This document shows, piece after piece, positions 20,725 through 33,566 of a stretch of DNA of 64,000 bases. Positions within the stretch are counted from its first letter, which is position 1. Every line of letters begins with the position of its first letter. The stretch is taken from contig CP089930.1 in the NCBI GenBank assembly GCA_021307345.1, positions 2,790,001-2,854,000 on the forward strand, in the 5' to 3' direction. The DNA comes from Escherichia coli. GTDB taxonomy: Bacteria > Pseudomonadota > Gammaproteobacteria > Enterobacterales > Enterobacteriaceae. Below the pieces are notes generated by a model. It saw only the letters and a list, made by a program, of their open reading frames with translations. It was not told where the DNA came from and did not search any database. Position numbers and translations under genes: made by a program.

Positions 20725-20795
20725 CCTCTTCTGCGGGAGAGGATCAGGGTGAGGAAATTTACGCCTCACCCTCACTCTCTTCGCAAGGAGAGAGG
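20725..20795. repeat. Imperfect palindrome between gcvH and gcvP
   Basis: A purine/pyrimidine-rich inverted repeat: GGGAGAGGATCAGGGTGAGG on the left arm against CCTCACCCTCACTCTCTT on the right, with outer CCTCT / AGAGG. Transcribed in the operon, it would fold into a long hairpin that could affect mRNA stability or lower gcvP expression relative to gcvH. Confidence 0.7.
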
Positions 20796-20831
20796 TTCAC
20801 AATTCACTGCACGTTTCAGGAACCATCGCTC

Positions 20832-23714
20832 ATGACACAGACGTTAAGCCAGCTTGAAAACAGCGGCGCTTTTATTGAACGCCATATCGGACCGGACGCC
20901 GCGCAACAGCAAGAAATGCTGAATGCCGTTGGTGCACAATCGTTAAACGCGCTGACCGGCCAGATTGTGCCGAAAGATATTCAGCTTGCGACTCCGCCGC
21001 AGGTTGGCGCACCGGCGACCGAATACGCCGCACTGGCAGAACTCAAGGCTATTGCCAGTCGCAATAAACGCTTCACGTCTTACATCGGCATGGGTTACAC
21101 CGCCGTGCAGTTACCGCCGGTTATCCTGCGTAACATGCTGGAAAATCCGGGCTGGTATACCGCGTATACCCCGTATCAACCTGAAGTTTCTCAGGGGCGC
21201 CTTGAGGCACTACTCAACTTCCAGCAGGTAACGCTGGATTTAACCGGGCTGGATATGGCTTCTGCATCTCTGCTGGATGAAGCCACCGCTGCCGCCGAAG
21301 CAATGGCGATGGCTAAACGCGTCAGCAAACTGAAAAATGCCAATCGCTTCTTCGTTGCTTCTGACGTTCATCCGCAAACGCTGGATGTGGTACGTACTCG
21401 TGCCGAAACATTTGGTTTTGAAGTCATTGTCGATGACGCGCAAAAAGTGCTCGATCATCAGGAAGTCTTCGGCGTGCTGTTACAGCAGGTTGGTACTACT
21501 GGTGAGATTCACGACTACACTGCGCTTATCAGCGAACTGAAATCACGCAAAATTGTGGTCAGCGTTGCCGCCGATATTATGGCGCTGGTGCTGTTAACCG
21601 CGCCGGGTAAACAGGGCGCGGATATTGTCTTTGGTTCGGCGCAACGCTTTGGCGTACCGATGGGCTACGGTGGCCCACACGCAGCATTCTTTGCGGCGAA
21701 AGATGAATACAAACGCTCCATGCCGGGGCGCATTATCGGCGTATCGAAAGATGCGGCTGGTAATACTGCGCTACGCATGGCAATGCAGACTCGCGAACAA
21801 CATATTCGTCGCGAGAAAGCGAACTCCAACATTTGTACTTCCCAGGTTCTGCTGGCAAACATCGCCAGTCTGTATGCCGTTTATCACGGTCCGGTTGGTC
21901 TGAAACGTATCGCTAACCGTATTCATCGTCTGACCGATATTCTGGCTGCGGGGCTGCAACAAAAAGGTCTGAAGCTGCGCCATGCGCACTATTTCGACAC
22001 CTTGTGTGTGGAAGTGGCAGACAAAGCGGGCGTACTGACGCGTGCCGAAGCGGCTGAAATCAACCTGCGTAGCGATATTCTGAACGCGGTTGGGATCACC
22101 CTTGATGAAACCACCACGCGCGAAAATGTGATGCAGCTTTTCAGCGTGCTGCTGGGCGATAACCACGGGCTGGACATCGACACGCTGGACAAAGACGTGG
22201 CTCACGACAGCCGCTCTATTCAGCCTGCGATGCTGCGCGACGACGAAATCCTCACTCATCCGGTGTTTAATCGCTACCACAGCGAAACCGAAATGATGCG
22301 CTATATGCACTCGCTGGAGCGTAAAGATCTGGCGCTGAATCAGGCGATGATCCCGCTGGGTTCCTGCACCATGAAACTGAACGCCGCCGCCGAGATGATC
22401 CCAATCACCTGGCCGGAATTTGCCGAACTGCACCCGTTCTGCCCGCCAGAACAGGCCGAAGGTTATCAGCAGATGATTGCGCAGTTGGCTGAGTGGCTGG
22501 TGAAACTGACCGGCTACGACGCCGTCTGTATGCAGCCGAACTCTGGCGCACAGGGCGAATACGCGGGTCTGCTGGCGATTCGTCATTATCACGAAAGCCG
22601 CAACGAAGGGCATCGCGATATCTGCCTGATCCCGGCTTCTGCGCACGGAACTAACCCCGCTTCTGCACATATGGCAGGAATGCAGGTGGTGGTTGTGGCG
22701 TGTGATAAAAACGGCAACATCGATCTGACTGATCTGCGCGCGAAAGCGGAACAGGCGGGCGATAACCTCTCCTGCATCATGGTGACCTATCCTTCCACTC
22801 ACGGCGTGTACGAAGAAACGATCCGTGAAGTGTGTGAAGTTGTACACCAGTTCGGCGGTCAGGTTTACCTTGATGGCGCGAACATGAACGCCCAGGTTGG
22901 CATCACCTCGCCGGGGTTTATTGGCGCGGACGTTTCGCACCTCAACCTGCATAAAACCTTCTGCATTCCGCACGGCGGTGGCGGCCCAGGTATGGGACCG
23001 ATCGGCGTGAAAGCGCATCTGGCGCCGTTTGTACCGGGTCATAGCGTGGTGCAAATCGAAGGCATGTTAACCCGTCAGGGCGCGGTTTCTGCGGCACCGT
23101 TCGGTAGCGCATCCATTCTGCCCATCAGCTGGATGTACATTCGCATGATGGGCGCAGAAGGGCTGAAAAAAGCAAGCCAGGTGGCAATCCTCAACGCTAA
23201 CTATATTGCCAGCCGCCTGCAGGATGCTTTCCCGGTGCTGTATACCGGTCGCGACGGTCGCGACGGTCGCGTGGCGCACGAATGTATTCTCGATATTCGT
23301 CCGCTGAAAGAAGAAACCGGCATCAGCGAACTGGATATTGCCAAGCGCCTGATCGACTACGGTTTCCACGCGCCGACGATGTCGTTCCCGGTGGCGGGTA
23401 CGTTGATGGTTGAACCGACCGAATCTGAAAGCAAAGTGGAACTGGATCGCTTTATCGACGCGATGCTGGCTATCCGCGCAGAAATTGACCAGGTGAAAGC
23501 CGGTGTCTGGCCGCTGGAAGATAACCCGCTGGTGAACGCGCCGCACATTCAGAGCGAACTGGTTGCCGAGTGGACGCATCCGTACAGCCGCGAAGTTGCG
23601 GTATTCCCGGCAGGCGTGGCAGACAAATACTGGCCGACGGTGAAACGTCTGGATGATGTTTACGGAGACCGTAACCTGTTCTGCTCCTGCGTACCGATTA
23701 GCGAATACCAGTAA
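20832..23714 (+). CDS. gcvP: Glycine decarboxylase (P protein)
   Basis: A PLP enzyme that decarboxylates glycine and loads the aminomethyl group on lipoyl-GcvH. The product is 960 residues; the PLP lysine is in [20 protein letters not shown] near residue 706. K-12 GcvP is 957 residues as remembered. The extra three come from a 9-bp tandem duplication at 23251-23268 that changes TGRDGR to TGRDGRDGR. The frame is preserved and the site is a surface-type loop late in the protein, so activity is probably kept. The stop is followed by a repeat cassette. Confidence 0.97.
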   Translation: MTQTLSQLENSGAFIERHIGPDAAQQQEMLNAVGAQSLNALTGQIVPKDIQLATPPQVGAPATEYAALAELKAIASRNKRFTSYIGMGYTAVQLPPVILRNMLENPGWYTAYTPYQPEVSQGRLEALLNFQQVTLDLTGLDMASASLLDEATAAAEAMAMAKRVSKLKNANRFFVASDVHPQTLDVVRTRAETFGFEVIVDDAQKVLDHQEVFGVLLQQVGTTGEIHDYTALISELKSRKIVVSVAADIMALVLLTAPGKQGADIVFGSAQRFGVPMGYGGPHAAFFAAKDEYKRSMPGRIIGVSKDAAGNTALRMAMQTREQHIRREKANSNICTSQVLLANIASLYAVYHGPVGLKRIANRIHRLTDILAAGLQQKGLKLRHAHYFDTLCVEVADKAGVLTRAEAAEINLRSDILNAVGITLDETTTRENVMQLFSVLLGDNHGLDIDTLDKDVAHDSRSIQPAMLRDDEILTHPVFNRYHSETEMMRYMHSLERKDLALNQAMIPLGSCTMKLNAAAEMIPITWPEFAELHPFCPPEQAEGYQQMIAQLAEWLVKLTGYDAVCMQPNSGAQGEYAGLLAIRHYHESRNEGHRDICLIPASAHGTNPASAHMAGMQVVVVACDKNGNIDLTDLRAKAEQAGDNLSCIMVTYPSTHGVYEETIREVCEVVHQFGGQVYLDGANMNAQVGITSPGFIGADVSHLNLHKTFCIPHGGGGPGMGPIGVKAHLAPFVPGHSVVQIEGMLTRQGAVSAAPFGSASILPISWMYIRMMGAEGLKKASQVAILNANYIASRLQDAFPVLYTGRDGRDGRVAHECILDIRPLKEETGISELDIAKRLIDYGFHAPTMSFPVAGTLMVEPTESESKVELDRFIDAMLAIRAEIDQVKAGVWPLEDNPLVNAPHIQSELVAEWTHPYSREVAVFPAGVADKYWPTVKRLDDVYGDRNLFCSCVPISEYQ

Positions 23715-23736
23715 TTCACTGATTCGACTATCTTCT

Positions 23737-23925
23737 AAAGGCGCTTCGGCGCCTTTGAGGCTGATGACAAACTCAACATTGCCTGATGCACTTCGTTTAT
23801 CAGGCCTACATGGTCTCTGCAATGTATTGAATTTGCACGATCTTGTAGGCTGGATAAGGCGTTCACGCCGCATCCGGCATAAAAACGCACTTTGTCATCA
23901 ATTTGAAAGGCGCTTCGGCGCCTTT
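23737..23925. repeat. REP/BIME cassette between two copies of a terminator hairpin
   Basis: The 20-bp palindrome AAAGGCGCTTCGGCGCCTTT occurs twice, at 23737-23756 and 23906-23925. Between them lie an inverted pair TGATGACAAA (23762-23771) and TTTGTCATCA (23891-23900) enclosing two opposed REP sequences (about 23781-23810 and 23844-23880). The first hairpin can end gcvTHP transcription; the second is followed by ATTTTTG and lies 17 bases before ygfF. Confidence 0.9.
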
Positions 23926-23942
23926 ATTTTTGGGGAAAACAA

Positions 23943-24686
23943 ATGGCTATAGCACTTGTGACCGGTGGTAGTCGCGGCATTGGGCGGGCAATTGCGCTGC
24001 TGCTGGCAAAAGAAGGGTATACGGTGGCGGTTAATTATCAGCAAAACCTCCACGCGGCGCAGGAAGTGGTGAACTTAATAACGCAAGCCGGTGGCAAGGC
24101 ATTTGTGCTCCAGGCGGATATCAGCGACGAAAATCAGGTCATCGCAATGTTTACAGCAATCGATCAGCGTGATGAACCGTTAGCCGCGCTGGTCAATAAC
24201 GCAGGAATATTGTTTACCCAATGCACAGTGGAAAATCTCACCGCAGAGCGAATCAACCGAGTACTTTCCACCAACGTGACGGGTTATTTTCTCTGCTGCC
24301 GCGAAGCAGTAAAGCGCATGGCGCTAAAAAACGGCGGTAATGGCGGCGCTATCGTCAATGTTTCTTCGGTAGCAGCCAGGCTGGGATCACCCGGAGAATA
24401 CGTTGATTATGCGGCATCGAAAGGGGCGATTGATACGTTAACCACAGGACTGTCGCTGGAAGTCGCCGCGCAGGGAATTCGCGTTAACGGCGTGCGGCCT
24501 GGGTTTATTTATACCGAAATGCACGCCAGCGGTGGCGAACCTGGACGCGTCGATCGCGTTAAGTCGAACATCCCCATGCAGCGCGGTGGACAGGCGGAAG
24601 AGGTCGCGCAGGCCATTGTCTGGCTGTTAAGCGATAAAGCCTCTTATGTCACGGGAAGTTTTATCGATTTGGCTGGTGGGAAATAA
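23943..24686 (+). CDS. ygfF: Short-chain dehydrogenase/reductase YgfF
   Basis: A 247-residue classical SDR oxidoreductase: cofactor motif TGGSRGIG at about 7-14, the NNAG motif, catalytic Ser in NVSSVA, and YxxxK in DYAASKGA. An R after the glycine motif (and NYQQN at the end of beta-2) fits NADP(H) preference. Some databases call it glucose 1-dehydrogenase-like, but the substrate is not known. It follows the repeat cassette and converges on bglA. Confidence 0.93.
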   Translation: MAIALVTGGSRGIGRAIALLLAKEGYTVAVNYQQNLHAAQEVVNLITQAGGKAFVLQADISDENQVIAMFTAIDQRDEPLAALVNNAGILFTQCTVENLTAERINRVLSTNVTGYFLCCREAVKRMALKNGGNGGAIVNVSSVAARLGSPGEYVDYAASKGAIDTLTTGLSLEVAAQGIRVNGVRPGFIYTEMHASGGEPGRVDRVKSNIPMQRGGQAEEVAQAIVWLLSDKASYVTGSFIDLAGGK

Positions 24687-24703
24687 AGCAGGAAAGTTGT
24701 CTG

Positions 24704-24736
24704 ACCGGATGCAACGCAACAAGCATTGCATCCGGT
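24704..24736. repeat. REP-like stem-loop between ygfF and bglA
   Basis: ACCGGATGCAA and TTGCATCCGGT form a perfect 11-bp stem with an 11-base loop between the convergent gene ends. It matches the conserved part of REP (GGATGC...GCATCC) and could serve as a two-way transcription end. Confidence 0.8.
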
Positions 24737-24747
24737 ACTTCATCTAC

Positions 24748-26537
<1,790 letters not shown>

Positions 26538-26660
26538 ATTGAACTCACGCCTGTTAGTTGAAATTTTGCATTTAATTTCATGATTTTTCGGAGATTAATC
26601 TCAAATCAGAATTTATTTTAGCTAACAGGTGTTCACTGGAACTATTCTCAGTTACGCTGG

Positions 26661-26690
26661 AGAGGTATACACGTGCGTGTACGTTTCTCC
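26661..26690 (+). promoter_or_regulatory. Probable FabR operator upstream of yqfA
   Basis: The dyad TATACACGTGCGTGTACG sits 15-30 bases before the yqfA start. It resembles the FabR (YijC) site AGCGTACACGTGTT found at fabA and fabB. A related site upstream of yqfA was predicted by earlier phylogenetic footprinting. Confidence 0.6.
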
Positions 26691-26697
26691 GGAGTAA

Positions 26698-27360
<663 letters not shown>

Positions 27361-27393
27361 TTGGTGTGCCTTTGTAGGAATGAAAAGACACAC

Positions 27394-27531
27394 CAGCGTC
27401 GCATCAGGCATCGGAGCGCAACTGCCGGATGCGGCGTGAACGCCTTATCCGGCCTACGAGCTGCTTCCCATTTGTGAAAAAGGCACCAATTCCCAGGCCT
27501 GATAAGACGCGTCAGCGTCGCATCAGGCAAT
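27394..27531. repeat. BIME (multiple REP sequences) between yqfA and ygfZ
   Basis: At least three REP-type units: GCGTCGCATCAGGCA, then TGCCGGATGCGGCGTGAACG with CCTTATCCGGCCTAC, then AGGCCTGATAAGACGCG with GTCGCATCAGGCA. It lies between convergent genes, the usual site for BIMEs, and can stabilise mRNA ends or bind gyrase. Confidence 0.9.
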
Positions 27532-27555
27532 AGATGCCCGAAGCGATACAGAAAT

Positions 27556-28536
27556 TTACTCTTCCAGCGAATACGGCAGCGGCTCGATATGCAATGTATT
27601 CGCATCGTCACGAACGCGGAAAACGCTGTCCGGTTCCATGTCGTTATTCATGACGACCTGCACTACGACCTGCCCATCTTCCAGTTTGACCGCCGCCAGC
27701 ACGGTTCCGGTACGACGCCAGTTTTCGCCCATTTTCAGCTCTAAGTCTTCACCTGCTTCCGGCAGCCGGCTGGCGCTACCTGCCAGCAACCAGAGCGCGC
27801 GTTTGTTGGCACCACGGAATTTTGCTCGCGCTACCATCTCTTGCCCGGTATAGCAGCCTTTCTTAAAGCTGATGCCGCCCAGCGCCTGGAGGTTGGTAGC
27901 CTGGGGGATAAACTGCCCGCTGTTAGGCGCATCAATCACCGGGAAACCCGCTTCAATGTTTAATGCCAGCCACTGTTGGCTATTGTTCAGTTCCGCTTCG
28001 CCGCGCAGTTTATCGGTCAGCGCACTGGCGGTAGTTTCATCGGTCACGATCAGAAAACGTTCTGCCGGATGTTCAAACCAAAGCAGAGTAGTCGCGCCTT
28101 CTTTGACTACCTGTTTTTCTTTCGAAGGCAGTTCACTAAAGAGATTGGCCAGCGCGGCGCGCGCCTGAAAACCGGCAACACCAAGCAGCACACGCTCGTC
28201 GTCTGGCGCGATGGTCACTTTAGAGAACACCGCATATTTTTTCAGTTCAGTCAGCTGCGGTTCACGCACGCTGCGCCGTTCAATCCATGCAAAGCCATCG
28301 CCGTCGCGGAACAGACGTAAATTGCTCCACATTTTACCTTTAGCATCGCAATGTGCGGCGAGCAGGTGCTGATCTTCTGTCATCTGGCTGACATCTGCTG
28401 TCACCTGACCCTGCATATATTTTTCGCTGTCCGCGCCAGTAATGGTGGCAAGCGCCCAGTCATCAAGCGTCATCAGCGTCAGCGGTAAACGGGCAGAAGC
28501 CGTAGGCTGACGGGGAGGAAAAGGTGTAAAAGCCAT
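27556..28536 (-). CDS. ygfZ: Folate-dependent Fe-S repair/tRNA-modifying protein YgfZ
   Basis: A GcvT-fold protein of 326 residues that binds tetrahydrofolate and helps keep certain iron-sulfur enzymes active, including MiaB. The family signature KGCYTGQE, with the conserved cysteine (C228 in E. coli), is intact. It is divergent from sdhE with a 242-bp gap that holds both promoters; I see no small gene there. Confidence 0.97.
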   Translation of the reverse strand: MAFTPFPPRQPTASARLPLTLMTLDDWALATITGADSEKYMQGQVTADVSQMTEDQHLLAAHCDAKGKMWSNLRLFRDGDGFAWIERRSVREPQLTELKKYAVFSKVTIAPDDERVLLGVAGFQARAALANLFSELPSKEKQVVKEGATTLLWFEHPAERFLIVTDETTASALTDKLRGEAELNNSQQWLALNIEAGFPVIDAPNSGQFIPQATNLQALGGISFKKGCYTGQEMVARAKFRGANKRALWLLAGSASRLPEAGEDLELKMGENWRRTGTVLAAVKLEDGQVVVQVVMNNDMEPDSVFRVRDDANTLHIEPLPYSLEE

Positions 28537-28766
28537 AATAGAGTCCTGAGTTGCTTAACGGCGTATTAATGACTAATGGTAAAAGAGCTATGAGGCAATG
28601 CAAGTGCTTTCACTACGCGATCTGTGCCTTCTGCGAGGCGATTTCCAAAAAAATGAAGCCTTTGAATTGTTGTGGATTAATTTCGCGATCGTGATTGTGT
28701 TTACCGATATTCCCGCAAAAGAAGTCGAAAAACACGTTACAATAGCCAGGTACTGGATTTTCGTGA

Positions 28767-29433
<667 letters not shown>

Positions 29434-29436
29434 AGA

Positions 29437-29466
29437 TGACGGCAAAGCATATGCGCTAAGCCGTCA
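29437..29466. terminator. Shared hairpin of ygfX and fldB
   Basis: TGACGGC and GCCGTCA flank an inner palindrome GCATATGC between the convergent genes. No long T run follows on either strand, so it may be a weak terminator or RNA-stability element. Confidence 0.6.
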
Positions 29467-29472
29467 GTGACA

Positions 29473-29994
29473 TCAGGCGTAATGCTCTGCCATTTCGTTG
29501 AGGATTTGCTCGCACCAGTTCTGAATACGCTCGTCGCTAAGGTCATACTGGTTAGTTTCGTCCAGCGCCAGACCCACGAACAGTTGTCCGTCAGCAATCA
29601 CCGGTTTCGGGCTGGTAAACTCATATCCTTCCGTTGGCCAGTAGCCGACGAACTTCACGCCTTTGGTCGAGAGTTTGTCATGCAGCATACCGAGTGCATC
29701 GAGGAACCACTCACCATATCCCAGTTGATCGCCTAATCCATATAGCGCAACAATTTTACCTTTGAGATTCAGGTCGTCGAGCTGATCCCAGACGGCTTCC
29801 CAGTCTTCCTGGATTTCGCCAAAATCCCAGGTCGGGATACCCAGAATGAGCACATCGTACTGCTCCATTAATTTCGGGGAGTCGTCCTTGAGGTTATGTA
29901 AGGTCACCAGTTCTGGGCCGATAATATCGCGGATTTTTTCTGCCGCCATTTCGGTGTAACAGGTGCTGGAACCGTAAAAAAGACCCATATTCAT
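29473..29994 (-). CDS. fldB: Flavodoxin 2
   Basis: An FMN electron carrier of 173 residues. The FMN phosphate-binding loop GSSTCYTE lies at about 8-15, with GIPTWDFGE and [10 protein letters not shown] as the isoalloxazine-binding loops. It belongs to the SoxRS regulon in E. coli. Divergent from xerD with a 111-bp gap. Confidence 0.97.
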   Translation of the reverse strand: MNMGLFYGSSTCYTEMAAEKIRDIIGPELVTLHNLKDDSPKLMEQYDVLILGIPTWDFGEIQEDWEAVWDQLDDLNLKGKIVALYGLGDQLGYGEWFLDALGMLHDKLSTKGVKFVGYWPTEGYEFTSPKPVIADGQLFVGLALDETNQYDLSDERIQNWCEQILNEMAEHYA

Positions 29995-30105
29995 AACGTA
30001 AGCTTCTCGATTCTGCTGTGGCTTTTGCGGCTAGTGTATCAGAATCGCTTTAGTCACGGCACAATAAGGCATAATGGATCAAACGAGTAACGATAAGGGG
30101 CGCAA

Positions 30106-31002
30106 GTGAAACAGGATCTGGCACGCATCGAGCAGTTTCTTGATGCCCTGTGGCTGGAGAAAAATCTGGCAGAAAATACGTTGAACGCATATCGTCGCGA
30201 TCTGTCAATGATGGTGGAGTGGTTGCATCATCGTGGATTGACGCTGGCAACGGCGCAAAGCGGCGACTTACAGGCATTACTGGCAGAACGGCTGGAAGGC
30301 GGGTATAAAGCCACCAGTTCCGCTCGTTTGCTGAGTGCGGTGCGCCGATTGTTCCAGTATCTTTATCGCGAAAAATTTCGTGAAGACGATCCCAGTGCGC
30401 ATCTTGCTTCGCCGAAATTACCCCAGCGTCTACCGAAAGATTTAAGTGAAGCGCAAGTCGAAAGGTTATTGCAGGCACCGTTGGTTGATCAGCCTCTGGA
30501 GCTACGCGACAAAGCGATGCTCGAAGTGCTGTATGCTACCGGATTGCGTGTCTCTGAACTTGTAGGGTTGACGATGAGCGATATCAGCTTGCGTCAGGGC
30601 GTGGTGCGGGTAATCGGTAAAGGCAATAAAGAACGCCTGGTGCCGTTAGGTGAAGAGGCAGTCTACTGGCTGGAAACCTATCTGGAACACGGGCGACCGT
30701 GGTTGCTAAACGGTGTGTCGATTGATGTACTGTTTCCCAGCCAGCGTGCGCAGCAGATGACGAGACAAACTTTCTGGCATCGCATTAAACATTATGCCGT
30801 GCTGGCGGGGATCGACAGCGAAAAGCTGTCACCGCATGTGTTGCGTCACGCTTTTGCCACTCATTTATTAAATCATGGTGCGGATTTACGCGTGGTACAG
30901 ATGCTACTGGGCCACAGCGATCTTTCCACCACGCAAATTTATACGCATGTCGCTACTGAGCGTCTGCGGCAACTTCATCAACAGCATCACCCTCGGGCGT
31001 GA
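30106..31002 (+). CDS. xerD: Site-specific tyrosine recombinase XerD
   Basis: XerD and XerC resolve chromosome dimers at dif under FtsK control. The product is 298 residues: an N-terminal SAM-like core-binding domain and the C-terminal catalytic domain. The catalytic set is visible in order: Arg (ATGLRVSEL), Lys (GKGNKER), His and Arg (HVLRHAFATH), His (LGHSDLSTT), Tyr (IYTH). First gene of xerD-dsbC-recJ-prfB-lysS. Confidence 0.98.
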   Translation: MKQDLARIEQFLDALWLEKNLAENTLNAYRRDLSMMVEWLHHRGLTLATAQSGDLQALLAERLEGGYKATSSARLLSAVRRLFQYLYREKFREDDPSAHLASPKLPQRLPKDLSEAQVERLLQAPLVDQPLELRDKAMLEVLYATGLRVSELVGLTMSDISLRQGVVRVIGKGNKERLVPLGEEAVYWLETYLEHGRPWLLNGVSIDVLFPSQRAQQMTRQTFWHRIKHYAVLAGIDSEKLSPHVLRHAFATHLLNHGADLRVVQMLLGHSDLSTTQIYTHVATERLRQLHQQHHPRA

Positions 31003-31026
31003 TAGCTGAAAAGAACGGGATGACTT

Positions 31027-31737
31027 ATGAAGAAAGGTTTTATGTTGTTTACTTTGTTGACGGCGTTTTCTGGCTTTGCTCAGGCTGATGACACGGCAAT
31101 TCAACAAACGTTAGCCAAAATGGGCATTAAAAGCAGCGATATTCAGCCAGCACCCGTGGCAGGCATGAAGACAGTTCTGACTAACAGCGGTGTGTTGTAC
31201 ATCACCGATGATGGTAAACACATCATTCAGGGGCCAATGTATGACGTTAGCGGCGCGGCACCGATCAACGTCACCAACCAGATGCTGTTAAAGCAACTGA
31301 ATGCGCTGGAAAAAGAGATGATTATCTACAAAGCGCCGCAAGAAAAGCACGTCATCACCGTGTTTACCGACATTACCTGCGGTTACTGCCACAAAATGCA
31401 TGAGCAGATGGCTGACTACAACGCGCTGGGGATCACCGTGCGTTATCTCGCGTTCCCGCGCCAGGGGCTGGAGAGCCAGGCTGAACAACAAATGAAAGCC
31501 ATCTGGTGTGCAAAAGATAAAAACAAAGCGTTTGATGATGTGATGGCAGGTAAAGCTGCCACTCCGGCAAGTTGCGATATTGATATTGCCGACCATTACG
31601 CACTTGGCGTACAGCTTGGCGTTAGCGGTACTCCGGCAGTTGTGCTGAGCAATGGCACACTTGTTCCGGGTTACCAGCCGCCGAAAGCGATGAAAGAATT
31701 CCTCGACGAACATCAAAAAATGACCAGCGGTAAATAA
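31027..31737 (+). CDS. dsbC: Periplasmic disulfide isomerase DsbC
   Basis: DsbC is a V-shaped homodimer that shuffles wrong disulfides, kept reduced by DsbD. The product is 236 residues with a 20-residue signal peptide (cleavage after FAQA), an N-terminal dimerisation domain, and a thioredoxin domain with active site CGYC, cis-Pro motif GTPAV, and a second structural cysteine pair. It lies 24 bp after xerD and 5 bp before recJ. Confidence 0.98.
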   Translation: MKKGFMLFTLLTAFSGFAQADDTAIQQTLAKMGIKSSDIQPAPVAGMKTVLTNSGVLYITDDGKHIIQGPMYDVSGAAPINVTNQMLLKQLNALEKEMIIYKAPQEKHVITVFTDITCGYCHKMHEQMADYNALGITVRYLAFPRQGLESQAEQQMKAIWCAKDKNKAFDDVMAGKAATPASCDIDIADHYALGVQLGVSGTPAVVLSNGTLVPGYQPPKAMKEFLDEHQKMTSGK

Positions 31738-31742
31738 TTCGC

Positions 31743-33476
31743 GTGAAACAACAGATACAACTTCGTCGTCGTGAAGTCGACGAAACGGCAGACTTGCCCG
31801 CTGACTTGCCCCCCTTGCTGCGGCGTTTATACGCCAGTCGGGGCGTGCGCAGCGCGCAGGAACTGGAGCGCAGCGTTAAAGGTATGCTGCCCTGGCAGCA
31901 ACTGAGCGGTGTCGAAAAGGCCGTTGAGATCCTTTACAACGCTTTTCGCGAAGGAACGCGGATTATTGTGGTCGGGGATTTCGATGCCGACGGTGCCACC
32001 AGCACAGCTCTTAGCGTGCTGGCGATGCGTTCTCTCGGCTGTGACAACATCGACTACCTTGTACCGAACCGTTTCGAAGACGGTTACGGCTTAAGTCCTG
32101 AAGTGGTCGATCAAGCTCATGCGCGTGGTGCGCAGTTGATTGTAACGGTTGATAACGGCATTTCTTCTCACGCAGGAGTTGAACATGCTCGCTCGTTGGG
32201 CATTCCGGTTATTGTTACCGATCATCATTTGCCTGGCGAAACTTTACCTGCGGCGGAAGCCATTATTAATCCTAATCTGCGTGACTGCGAGTTCCCGTCG
32301 AAATCGCTGGCAGGCGTTGGCGTAGCGTTTTATCTGATGCTGGCGTTACGCACCTTTTTGCGCGATCGGGGGTGGTTCGATGAGCGTGGTATCGCAATAC
32401 CGAATCTGGCGGAATTGCTGGATCTGGTGGCGCTGGGTACGGTGGCGGACGTAGTGCCGCTGGACGCCAATAATCGCATTCTGACCTGGCAGGGGATGAG
32501 TCGCATTCGTGCCGGGAAATGCCGCCCGGGGATTAAAGCCCTGCTGGAAGTGGCAAACCGCGATGCACAAAAACTCGCTGCCAGCGATTTAGGTTTTGCG
32601 CTGGGGCCGCGTCTCAATGCCGCCGGACGACTGGATGATATGTCCGTTGGCGTGGCACTGTTACTTTGCGACAACATCGGCGAAGCGCGCGTTCTGGCTA
32701 ATGAGCTTGATGCACTAAACCAGACGCGAAAAGAGATTGAACAGGGAATGCAGGTCGAAGCACTGACCTTGTGCGAGCAACTGGAGCGTAGCCGCGATAC
32801 GCTGCCTGGCGGGCTGGCAATGTATCACCCTGAATGGCATCAGGGCGTCGTTGGTATTCTGGCTTCGCGCATCAAAGAGCGTTTTCATCGTCCGGTTATC
32901 GCCTTTGCGCCTGCGGGCGACGGTACGCTGAAAGGTTCTGGTCGTTCCATCCAGGGATTGCATATGCGTGATGCGCTGGAGCGGTTAGACACGCTCTACC
33001 CTGGCATGATGCTCAAGTTTGGCGGTCATGCGATGGCGGCAGGATTGTCGCTGGAAGAGGATAAATTCGAACTCTTTCAGCAACGCTTTGGCGAACTGGT
33101 TACCGAGTGGCTGGATCCGGCATTATTACAGGGTGAAGTAGTTTCCGACGGCCCGTTAAGTGCAGCGGAGATGACCATGGAAGTTGCGCAACTGCTGCGT
33201 GATGCCGGTCCGTGGGGGCAGATGTTCCCGGAACCGCTGTTTGACGGTCATTTTCGCCTGCTGCAACAGCGGTTGGTGGGAGAGCGCCATCTGAAGGTTA
33301 TGGTTGAACCGGTCGGCGGCGGCCCGCTGCTGGATGGTATTGCTTTTAATGTCGATACCGCCCTCTGGCCGGATAACGGCGTTCGTGAAGTACAACTGGC
33401 CTACAAGCTGGATATCAACGAGTTTCGCGGCAACCGCAGTCTACAGATTATCATCGATAATATCTGGCCACTTTAG
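31743..33476 (+). CDS. recJ: Single-strand-specific 5'-3' exonuclease RecJ
   Basis: RecJ acts in RecF-pathway recombination, mismatch repair and base-excision repair. The product is 577 residues of the DHH phosphoesterase family: motifs GDFDADGATS, VTVDNGISS, VTDHHLPG and the DHHA1 region with GGHAMAAGL. The GTG start at 31743 sits 5 bp after dsbC, and the weak context fits known low RecJ expression. Confidence 0.98.
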   Translation: MKQQIQLRRREVDETADLPADLPPLLRRLYASRGVRSAQELERSVKGMLPWQQLSGVEKAVEILYNAFREGTRIIVVGDFDADGATSTALSVLAMRSLGCDNIDYLVPNRFEDGYGLSPEVVDQAHARGAQLIVTVDNGISSHAGVEHARSLGIPVIVTDHHLPGETLPAAEAIINPNLRDCEFPSKSLAGVGVAFYLMLALRTFLRDRGWFDERGIAIPNLAELLDLVALGTVADVVPLDANNRILTWQGMSRIRAGKCRPGIKALLEVANRDAQKLAASDLGFALGPRLNAAGRLDDMSVGVALLLCDNIGEARVLANELDALNQTRKEIEQGMQVEALTLCEQLERSRDTLPGGLAMYHPEWHQGVVGILASRIKERFHRPVIAFAPAGDGTLKGSGRSIQGLHMRDALERLDTLYPGMMLKFGGHAMAAGLSLEEDKFELFQQRFGELVTEWLDPALLQGEVVSDGPLSAAEMTMEVAQLLRDAGPWGQMFPEPLFDGHFRLLQQRLVGERHLKVMVEPVGGGPLLDGIAFNVDTALWPDNGVREVQLAYKLDINEFRGNRSLQIIIDNIWPL

Positions 33477-33566
33477 CATCGTCCTCTCTATAAAAAAGAG
33501 TGTGGATTGGGTACAATCCCGCTCTTATCACCGCATTTTGACTAGCTCAATAAAAGAAATCAGACC

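Noticed and set aside
20725-20795. Possible rho-independent terminator between gcvH and gcvP
   Set aside because: No T tract follows, and gcvP must be cotranscribed; better described as an internal palindrome.
21771-23054. 427-codon ORF on the minus strand inside gcvP
   Set aside because: Antisense shadow: it is His/Arg/Gln-rich and low in typical hydrophobic cores, as seen when a highly expressed GC-biased gene is read backwards. gcvP in the same place is a strong family match.
23067-23873. 268-codon minus-strand ORF across the end of gcvP and the BIME
   Set aside because: Crosses REP sequences and a terminator hairpin; not a plausible gene.
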